Positions 5,461-10,478 of a stretch of DNA of 10,478 nucleotides are shown piece after piece; position 1 is the stretch's first letter, and each line of letters begins with the position of its first letter. Location: the NCBI GenBank assembly GCA_031259805.1, contig JAIRKX010000170.1, positions 1-10,478 of the forward strand, in the 5' to 3' direction. The DNA comes from Prevotellaceae bacterium (GTDB taxonomy: Bacteria > Bacteroidota > Bacteroidia > Bacteroidales > UBA932). Made by a program: the position numbers and the translations under genes. A model generated the notes under the pieces. It was not told where the DNA came from. It saw only the letters and a list, made by a program, of their open reading frames with translations, and did not search any database.

Positions 5461-6336
5461 ATGGATTATATCGAGCTTCAAGTGCAGTTGCAGCCCTGCG
5501 CGGAAGCTACACGTGATTTGCTGATTGCCGAACTGGGCGGGCATCACTACGATGCGTTTACCGAAACGGATGCCGGTTTTAACGCCTACATCCCCTGCCT
5601 TCACTACGACGAACGAACACTCAAGGTCGTTTTTTACCGGTTTCGCGAACAGACGGAAATCAGCTACCGCGTGGAATTTATTTCCGACCGAAACTGGAAT
5701 GCCTTATGGGAATCCGGTTTTGAGCCGGTGGTGATTGCACAGCGCTGCACAATTCGCGCGCCTTTCCATAAGGGATTGCCAAAAACCGATTACGAGATTC
5801 TCATTGAACCGAACGGAGCTTTTGGTACAGGGCACCACCACACGACGCACCTGATGGTGGAAGCCCTGCTGGAAGCGCCGGTCAAACAGGCGCAGGTGTT
5901 GGATATGGGGTGTGGCACGGGCATATTGGCGATATTGGCGGCTAAGCTTGGAGCGAAAAAATTTGTCGATGCCATCGACACGGATATGTGGGCGAAAAAC
6001 AGTACGCTCGACAATGCCCGACGCAACCGCGTGGCGCAAAAAATACGAGTGATGCTCGGCGACGCCGCGTTCATCCAGCGGGAAAAATACCACCTGATTT
6101 TTGCCAACATCAACCGCAACGTGCTGCTCGACGACATGAATGCTTATGCGAGAGGGTTAAAACCGCACGGGCGACTGTTCGTCAGCGGCTTTTACGATGC
6201 CGATGCCACCTTCATCACCGCCGAAGCCATCGCCTGTGGATTAAACGAACTTGACCGCCGTTCACGACAGTCGTGGGCCTTACTGGTATTCGGCAAAAAG
6301 CCGCAAAGCGAATCACTCTGCGGCCCCATTATGTAA
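5461..6336 (+). CDS. prmA: Ribosomal protein L11 methyltransferase
   Basis: This 291-residue SAM-dependent class I methyltransferase trimethylates ribosomal protein L11; the length is typical of PrmA. The N-terminal third is the L11-recognition domain. The family signature AFGTGHHHTTH (120-130) is followed by SAM motif I, VLDMGCGTG (146-154), the acidic motif II region DAIDTD (170-175), and NINRNVLL (216-223), the substrate-side motif. SRQSWALLVFGKK (268-280) is the usual C-terminal strand. The gene starts 13 nt after tpiA with no promoter of its own and converges on glyA, 24 nt away. The last residues (P281 to G288) are encoded by DNA that forms the likely glyA terminator hairpin, so this tail may be shaped by RNA structure rather than by protein function. 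Confidence 0.95.
   Translation: MDYIELQVQLQPCAEATRDLLIAELGGHHYDAFTETDAGFNAYIPCLHYDERTLKVVFYRFREQTEISYRVEFISDRNWNALWESGFEPVVIAQRCTIRAPFHKGLPKTDYEILIEPNGAFGTGHHHTTHLMVEALLEAPVKQAQVLDMGCGTGILAILAAKLGAKKFVDAIDTDMWAKNSTLDNARRNRVAQKIRVMLGDAAFIQREKYHLIFANINRNVLLDDMNAYARGLKPHGRLFVSGFYDADATFITAEAIACGLNELDRRSRQSWALLVFGKKPQSESLCGPIM
6295..6324 (-). terminator. Intrinsic terminator for glyA, inside prmA
   Basis: On the minus strand, GCCGCAGAG (6324 to 6316) pairs with CTTTGCGGC (6308 to 6300) around a 7-nt loop, followed at once by TTTTT (6299 to 6295). All nine pairs form in the leftward RNA, one of them a G-U wobble. On the rightward strand the same position is an A-C mismatch and no T-run follows. 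It therefore serves glyA, 36 nt past its stop, while lying in the last codons of prmA. No comparable terminator for prmA is seen inside glyA. Confidence 0.72.
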
Positions 6337-6360
6337 AAAAATGAACTCCGTCAATGCCCC

Positions 6361-7641
6361 TTACCATGTATACAACGGCCAGCCTCCCATCATGGTGTTG
6401 ACATCCTTGCGGACGACGGCTACTGTCTTTTCATCGTCTATATTGGAAAGTACTTTGTCGATCAAATTTACAATCGGTTTCATGTCGCGTTCTTTGAGGC
6501 CGCGGGTAGTAACTGCCGGCGTGCCTACGCGAATGCCCGATGTCTGGAACGGCGAACGTGTATCAAATGGTACCATGTTCTTGTTTACCGTAATATCGGC
6601 CTGCACTAATGCGTTTTCGGCTTGCTTGCCGGTGAGGTTTGGGAATTTGCTGCGCAGGTCGATCAGCATAAGATGGTTGTCCGTACCGCCGGAAAACAGT
6701 TTGTATCCATTCTCGATAAATGCACTGGCCATAGCCGCTGCATTTTTCTTTACTTGTATTTGATAGTCCTTGTATTCGGGTTGCAGCGCTTCGTAGAAGG
6801 CGACTGCTTTGGCGGCAATCACATGTTGCAGCGGGCCGCCTTGAATGCCGGGGAATACGCTGGAATTAATCATAGCCGACATCATCTTAAGGTCGCCTTT
6901 CGGCGTTTTGACGCCCCACGGGTTTTCAAAATCGCTACCTATCAGTATGACGCCGCCGCGGGGACCGCGCAGGGTCTTATGCGTGGTGGATGTAACAATA
7001 TGGGCATATTTCACGGGATTATCAAGCAATCCGGCAGCAATCAACCCTGCCGGATGCGCCATGTCGACCATAAAAATAGCGCCTATCCGGTCGGCGACGG
7101 CGCGCATGCGGGCGTAATCCCATTCGCGGGAATAAGCGGAAGCGCCGCCCACAATGAGTTTCGGACGGTACTCTAACGCACGTTGCTCCATTTGTTCGTA
7201 ATCAATCAACCCTGTATCTTCCCGGACACCGTAAGAAACAGCCCTGTACAGGATACCCGACGCGTTGACCGGCGAGCCGTGCGAAAGATGGCCGCCATGC
7301 GACAGGTCAAGCCCCATAAACGTGTCGCCCGGCTTGAGGCAAGCCATAAACACCGCCATATTCGCCTGCGCGCCGGAATGCGGCTGCACATTGGCATACT
7401 CTGCGTCAAACAACCGGCACAGGCGTTCGGAGGCCAGACGTTCGCTTTGGTCGACTATTTCGCACCCTCCGTAATAGCGGGCGCCCGGATACCCTTCGGC
7501 GTATTTGTTCGTCAGTACCGACCCCATGGCTTCAAGCACTTGCGGACTAACGAAGTTCTCGGATGCAATCAGTTCAATACCATGCAACTGGCGGTGCTCT
7601 TCCTTTTTAATCAGTTCAAATAATTGAATATCGCGTTTCAT
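6361..7641 (-). CDS. glyA: Serine hydroxymethyltransferase
   Basis: This 426-residue PLP enzyme interconverts serine plus tetrahydrofolate with glycine plus methylene-tetrahydrofolate, the main source of one-carbon units. Family signatures run the full length: ELIASENFVS (23-32), NKYAEGYPGARYYGG (45-59), QPHSGAQANMAVF (86-98), DLSHGGHLSHG (112-122), VDMAHPAGL (192-200; D193 holds the PLP ring nitrogen), and STTHKTLRGPRGG (218-230), in which K222 forms the Schiff base. It is complete and should be active. The start is the ATG at 7639-7641, 30 nt after the efp stop. No TAnnTTTG box is seen in that gap, so it is probably transcribed with efp. Its 3' end converges on prmA. Confidence 0.98.
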   Translation of the reverse strand: MKRDIQLFELIKKEEHRQLHGIELIASENFVSPQVLEAMGSVLTNKYAEGYPGARYYGGCEIVDQSERLASERLCRLFDAEYANVQPHSGAQANMAVFMACLKPGDTFMGLDLSHGGHLSHGSPVNASGILYRAVSYGVREDTGLIDYEQMEQRALEYRPKLIVGGASAYSREWDYARMRAVADRIGAIFMVDMAHPAGLIAAGLLDNPVKYAHIVTSTTHKTLRGPRGGVILIGSDFENPWGVKTPKGDLKMMSAMINSSVFPGIQGGPLQHVIAAKAVAFYEALQPEYKDYQIQVKKNAAAMASAFIENGYKLFSGGTDNHLMLIDLRSKFPNLTGKQAENALVQADITVNKNMVPFDTRSPFQTSGIRVGTPAVTTRGLKERDMKPIVNLIDKVLSNIDDEKTVAVVRKDVNTMMGGWPLYTW

Positions 7642-7671
7642 TTTGTGTATTTAAGTAAGGAGACAGAACGA

Positions 7672-8238
7672 CTATTTGACCCGTTCGACGTATTCACGGT
7701 TGCGCGTATCGATTTTAATGCGGTCGCCCTGATTGACGAACAGCGGCACCATAATTTCGGCGCCGGTTTCGACCGTGATGTATTTTTGGGCGTTGGTCGA
7801 CGAGGTGTCGCCTTTGACAGCCGGTTCGGAATACGTTACTTCCAGCTCGACAAAAGGCGGCAGTTCGCACGAAAGCACCCGTTCGTCGTCGGCGTGGAAC
7901 ATCATTTCCACGTACTGCCCTTCCTTCATCAGGTCGGCGTTATCGAGCATATCGTCGGGCAGGTCGATCTGCTCGAAGGTTTCGTTGTGCATAAAATGGT
8001 AACCGCTTTCATCCTTATACAGGAACTGATAGGGGTGGCGTTCGATTCGCACAAGTTCGACTCGTTCACCGGCGTTAAATGTGTTTTCCAGAATACGTCC
8101 ATTTTCGAGATTCCGCATTTTTACTTTTACAAAAGCGCCGCCTTTGCCCGGTTTCACATGCTGAAACCATACGATTGAACACGGTTTGCCGTTATATTCG
8201 ATGCATAACCCGTTTCTGAAATCTGCTGTTGTTGCCAT
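7672..8238 (-). CDS. efp: Translation elongation factor P
   Basis: EF-P (188 residues, normal length) binds between the ribosomal P and E sites and relieves stalling at consecutive prolines. The N-terminal KOW-like domain carries the exposed loop KPGKGGAF (29-36), with lysine K32 at the tip. This is the position modified by beta-lysylation in Escherichia coli, while other clades use arginine and rhamnose. A tip lysine excludes the EarP/rhamnose route, and no modification enzyme is encoded in this window. Two OB-type domains follow, with the usual end …VNQGDRIKIDTRNREYVERVK. It has its own probable promoter and leads into glyA. Confidence 0.97.
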   Translation of the reverse strand: MATTADFRNGLCIEYNGKPCSIVWFQHVKPGKGGAFVKVKMRNLENGRILENTFNAGERVELVRIERHPYQFLYKDESGYHFMHNETFEQIDLPDDMLDNADLMKEGQYVEMMFHADDERVLSCELPPFVELEVTYSEPAVKGDTSSTNAQKYITVETGAEIMVPLFVNQGDRIKIDTRNREYVERVK

Positions 8239-8262
8239 ATAGTGTTACTTTTTTATTTTTTA

Positions 8263-8270
8263 CAAAGATA
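8263..8270 (-). promoter_or_regulatory. Probable efp promoter, -7 element
   Basis: TATCTTTG on the minus strand (8270 to 8263) matches TAnnTTTG exactly. The expected -33 region (about 8290-8294) has only a weak CTGT. The leader to the ATG at 8238 would be about 20 nt and very A-rich, without a Shine-Dalgarno. Confidence 0.55.
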
Positions 8271-8304
8271 GAAAATTTTTGTGGCTTTTTACAGGACTTT
8301 TCCT

Positions 8305-9621
8305 CTACCCGATAAAATGAAAATGCGGGCCGAAACGTTCAAACGCCGCCTTGTCCAATGCTTCCTGATGGTCGGGATGGGCAATGCCGATAATGAGCTT
8401 CGCGCGTTCCTGAAGCGTTTTGCCATAGAGGTTAACCGCGCCGTACTCGGTTACAAACCAATGAATGTGATTGCGGGTAGTTACGACACCTGTGCCGGGG
8501 CTTAGCGTCGGCGCAATTTTACTGACGCCCTTGTTCGTAACCGACGGCATCGCAATAATCGCCTTGCCGCCTTTCGATAGCGATGCACCGTAGATGAAAT
8601 CAATTTGCCCGCCGACGCCGGAATAGAATACCGTCCCCAGCGAGTCGGCGCCTACCTGTCCGGTAATATCCACCTGCAACGCCGAATTGATGGCCGTTAC
8701 TTTCGGGTTTTTGGCAATAATCGAGGGCATGTTGGTATACTCGACGTCCATCATCGCCACCATCGGGTTGTCGTCGATAAAATTATAGCAGGTTTGCGAA
8801 CCCATCAGGAATGTTGACACCATTTTGCCTTTGTCGATCGCTTTGTTAGCGCCGTTAATCACGCCTTTTTCGACCAGCGGCAACACGCCGTCGGCAAACA
8901 TTTCGGTATGAATGCCCAAATTCTTATGATTGCCCAACTGCGCTAATACGGCATTGGGAATAGCCCCGATACCCATTTGCAATGTCGCGCCGTCTTCAAT
9001 CAATGCGGCACAGTTTTTACCGATAGCCGTCTCGATGGCATTCGGCTCGGAAAAATGCGCCGGTTCGAGCGGGGCATTGTCTTCAACGAAAAGATCGATT
9101 AAATTCATCGGAATCATGGCATCGCCCCATGCGCGCGGCGCTTGTGAATTGACTACGGCAACGACCTTCCCGCCCGACTGGTGAGCCGTCTCAATGGCGG
9201 CCAGCGTAGCATCGACCGACGTGCCAAGCGAGACAAACCCGTGCTTATCGGGCGACGACACCTGTATCATCGCCACATGGCAAGGCAAGACGCCGCTACG
9301 ATACAACTTTTGCGTTTCGCTCAGAAACACGGGAATATAGTCGGCATAACCGGCCTGCACATTTTTTCGCACATTAGCGCCCACAAAAAAAGCATCGTGC
9401 TGAAAGATGCCTTCGTACCGCGCCTCCGTATACGGGGCAGGCCCTTCGGTATGCAGGTGATGAATGTGGACATTGTGTAATTCGCCATTATCGCCCCGTT
9501 CGCACAAGGCTTTGATCAGCGCCTGCGGAGCGCTGGCCACACTGCTTAAATGGACATGATCGTTTGATTTTACTACTGCCACCGCTTCTTGCGGCGTTAC
9601 AAATCGGGTTGAAAAATGCAT
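8305..9621 (-). CDS. Acetyl-CoA hydrolase/transferase family protein (4-hydroxybutyrate or butyrate CoA-transferase-like)
   Basis: This 438-residue protein matches the size of Cat2/AbfT-type CoA-transferases, shorter than the roughly 500-residue succinate:acetate type. These enzymes move CoA between short-chain acids through a glutamyl-CoA intermediate. E240 in GIHTEMFADG (236-245) is at the expected catalytic position, close to Glu238 reported for the Clostridium aminobutyricum enzyme. The GVGGQIDF motif (335-342) and a C-terminal TEYGAVNLYGKTLQERA (391-407) are also family features. The exact acyl substrate (4-hydroxybutyrate, butyrate, acetate or succinate) cannot be settled from sequence; a fermentative role is likely. 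I start at the ATG 9619-9621. A longer TTG start at 9643-9645 is part of the -7 box. The gene has its own promoter, and the efp promoter lies just past its stop, so it looks monocistronic. Confidence 0.9.
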   Translation of the reverse strand: MHFSTRFVTPQEAVAVVKSNDHVHLSSVASAPQALIKALCERGDNGELHNVHIHHLHTEGPAPYTEARYEGIFQHDAFFVGANVRKNVQAGYADYIPVFLSETQKLYRSGVLPCHVAMIQVSSPDKHGFVSLGTSVDATLAAIETAHQSGGKVVAVVNSQAPRAWGDAMIPMNLIDLFVEDNAPLEPAHFSEPNAIETAIGKNCAALIEDGATLQMGIGAIPNAVLAQLGNHKNLGIHTEMFADGVLPLVEKGVINGANKAIDKGKMVSTFLMGSQTCYNFIDDNPMVAMMDVEYTNMPSIIAKNPKVTAINSALQVDITGQVGADSLGTVFYSGVGGQIDFIYGASLSKGGKAIIAMPSVTNKGVSKIAPTLSPGTGVVTTRNHIHWFVTEYGAVNLYGKTLQERAKLIIGIAHPDHQEALDKAAFERFGPHFHFIG

Positions 9622-9642
9622 ATTCTTTTTAATTTTGGGGGG

Positions 9643-9650
9643 CAAATGTA
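9643..9650 (-). promoter_or_regulatory. Probable CoA-transferase gene promoter, -7 element
   Basis: TACATTTG on the minus strand (9650 to 9643) is an exact TAnnTTTG. No good -33 TTTG is visible 19-21 nt upstream. The leader to the ATG at 9621 is about 17 nt and contains a C-run then A-rich sequence. Confidence 0.55.
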
Positions 9651-9726
9651 CGATATTTTTTTGGATCTCGGATGTTGAATTTTATTATCGCGCAGATGCA
9701 GCCGGATTATGCCTCATATTTAATTC

Positions 9727-9765
9727 TTAACAATAACAACAGCCGCCCACAAACTGCGGGCGACT
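9727..9765 (-). terminator. Possible terminator for the FISUMP gene
   Basis: On the minus strand, CGCCC (9762 to 9758) pairs with GGGCG (9748 to 9744) around a 9-nt loop, with two further outer pairs after one mismatch. The stretch that follows is T-rich (TGTTGTTATTGTTAAG) rather than a pure T-run. It lies about 40 nt past the stop at 9804. The stem is short, so this is a moderate call. Confidence 0.42.
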
Positions 9766-9803
9766 GCCATAAATAGTTCTTAAAATTTTGTAAATTCCTG
9801 CGA

Positions 9804-10478
9804 CTACTGCACGCAGCGCCCGCGCCCGCGATAAGGTACCACAGAGGTACAACTTATATTATTACAATTACTGCCGGAGTAACAATTCCACTCCACGACT
9901 GGCGCTCCATAATTAACATATACCCGCGTATTCGTACAATCTTTAAGAATAATCTCGAAGCGAGGAATATTCTTACATTCGCTTGAGGTTGATGGGCCTG
10001 TAAGAATCATCGAATCGCCATAGGGGTCGTTGAGCCCCGAAACCAAATATCTATCGTCCGCTTGCGCCAGCGTGGGCAATTCCCAACCGGAAGGGCAACT
10101 CGGTTTATTCGTGCCGTCATACCATCTTAATCCGTTACACGTGGCACCTACGTTACTTATCCTAAGGTCTTCCGCGAACCACCAGCTACAATCGGAAAAT
10201 TGTACAATCCGGTACAGTTCATTATCCCGCGCGTCCTTTATCCACGCTTCCCAGTTCTGCGCGCCGCCGCTCCGTTGCTGGCAGAGGTGTGAGGCGTCCT
10301 GATACAGGTCGCTGCCGGTATAAGGACAGCCCGACGGTACGGTTAATTCATACGATCCGGCGGAGCGGCTCCATACACCCGCATTGCAAGTATTGTCGTG
10401 CACTTCGCGGTAGTAGGTAAAGGCGCCAACGGTGGTCAGTTCGGCGGTCGTAAACGAATAGCCGGCGCTGTCTATATT
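9804..10478 (-). CDS. FISUMP-domain cysteine-rich secreted protein, 3' part only
   Basis: The frame is open to the window edge, so 224 C-terminal residues are visible and the N-terminus is missing; the GTG at 10401-10403 is not a true start. Residues about 85-224 resemble the Fibrobacter succinogenes major paralogous (FISUMP) domain. The motifs are LYRIVQFSDCSWWFAEDLR (88-106), the CNGLRWYDG (114-122) and CPSGWELPT (128-136) blocks, and the RCV-type end (222-224). Residues 1-47 (…TVGAFTYYREVHDNTCN…WSRSAGSYELTV) look like the end of a preceding repeat module. Twelve cysteines in 224 residues point to an exported, disulfide-rich protein. No type IX sorting domain follows the FISUMP end. FISUMP proteins have no established biochemical function; a surface or adhesion role is only a guess. 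A signal peptide would lie outside the window. Confidence 0.75.
   Translation of the reverse strand, partial: NIDSAGYSFTTAELTTVGAFTYYREVHDNTCNAGVWSRSAGSYELTVPSGCPYTGSDLYQDASHLCQQRSGGAQNWEAWIKDARDNELYRIVQFSDCSWWFAEDLRISNVGATCNGLRWYDGTNKPSCPSGWELPTLAQADDRYLVSGLNDPYGDSMILTGPSTSSECKNIPRFEIILKDCTNTRVYVNYGAPVVEWNCYSGSNCNNISCTSVVPYRGRGRCVQ

Noticed and set aside
6251..7623. Long plus-strand open frames opposite glyA (170, 184 and 146 codons)
   Set aside because: They lie antisense to a complete, well-conserved glyA; their sequences show no family motifs and they are shadow frames.
7624..8178. 184-codon plus-strand open frame opposite efp
   Set aside because: It is a shadow of the efp coding sequence, with no independent motif or promoter.
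8239..8304. Terminator for the CoA-transferase gene (AGGA-AAAG-TCCT)
   Set aside because: The stem is only four pairs and the following sequence is A-rich rather than T-rich on that strand, so it is not strong enough to call.
9622..9645. CoA-transferase N-terminal extension of 8 residues from a TTG start
   Set aside because: The TTG is the end of the -7 box TACATTTG.

Overview
This window looks like a piece of an uncultured Bacteroidota chromosome, probably from or near Bacteroidales. Four start regions carry the TAnnTTTG -7 element typical of the phylum, and leaders are short and A-rich without a clear Shine-Dalgarno. LepA begins MKNIRNFCIIAHIDHGKS, as I remember for Bacteroidales. A FISUMP-type cysteine-rich secreted protein sits at the right edge. 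These points rest on memory of the families, not on a search.

Layout. 1-350 is non-coding and holds a long imperfect palindrome built from 10-nt units plus a GC-rich hairpin. 351-4120 is a leftward run of lepA (EF4 GTPase), a rhomboid intramembrane protease and a membrane-anchored endonuclease/exonuclease/phosphatase (EEP) protein. 4121-4694 is a 574-bp gene-free interval between the divergent lepA and tpiA promoters. Most of it (4193-4607) is bounded by near-perfect 23-bp terminal inverted repeats and packed with hairpins and a 23-bp tandem array, so it looks like a MITE-like or composite repeat insertion. 4695-6336 is a rightward tpiA-prmA pair. 6361-8238 is a leftward efp-glyA pair converging on prmA; the likely glyA terminator lies inside the last codons of prmA. 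8305-9621 (leftward) encodes a family-I-type CoA-transferase of the acetyl-CoA hydrolase/4-hydroxybutyrate CoA-transferase group with its own promoter. 9804-10478 is the 3' part of the FISUMP gene, cut by the window edge.

Function. The genes are mainly housekeeping: translation (lepA, efp, prmA), glycolysis (tpiA), one-carbon metabolism (glyA) and CoA/short-chain acid metabolism. Envelope functions are represented by the rhomboid, the EEP protein and the FISUMP protein. I see no defence system, transposase, tRNA, rRNA or CRISPR array. The unusual material is the non-coding repeat architecture, a probable leaderless lepA start, the terminator embedded in prmA, and a cysteine-rich tail on the EEP protein.
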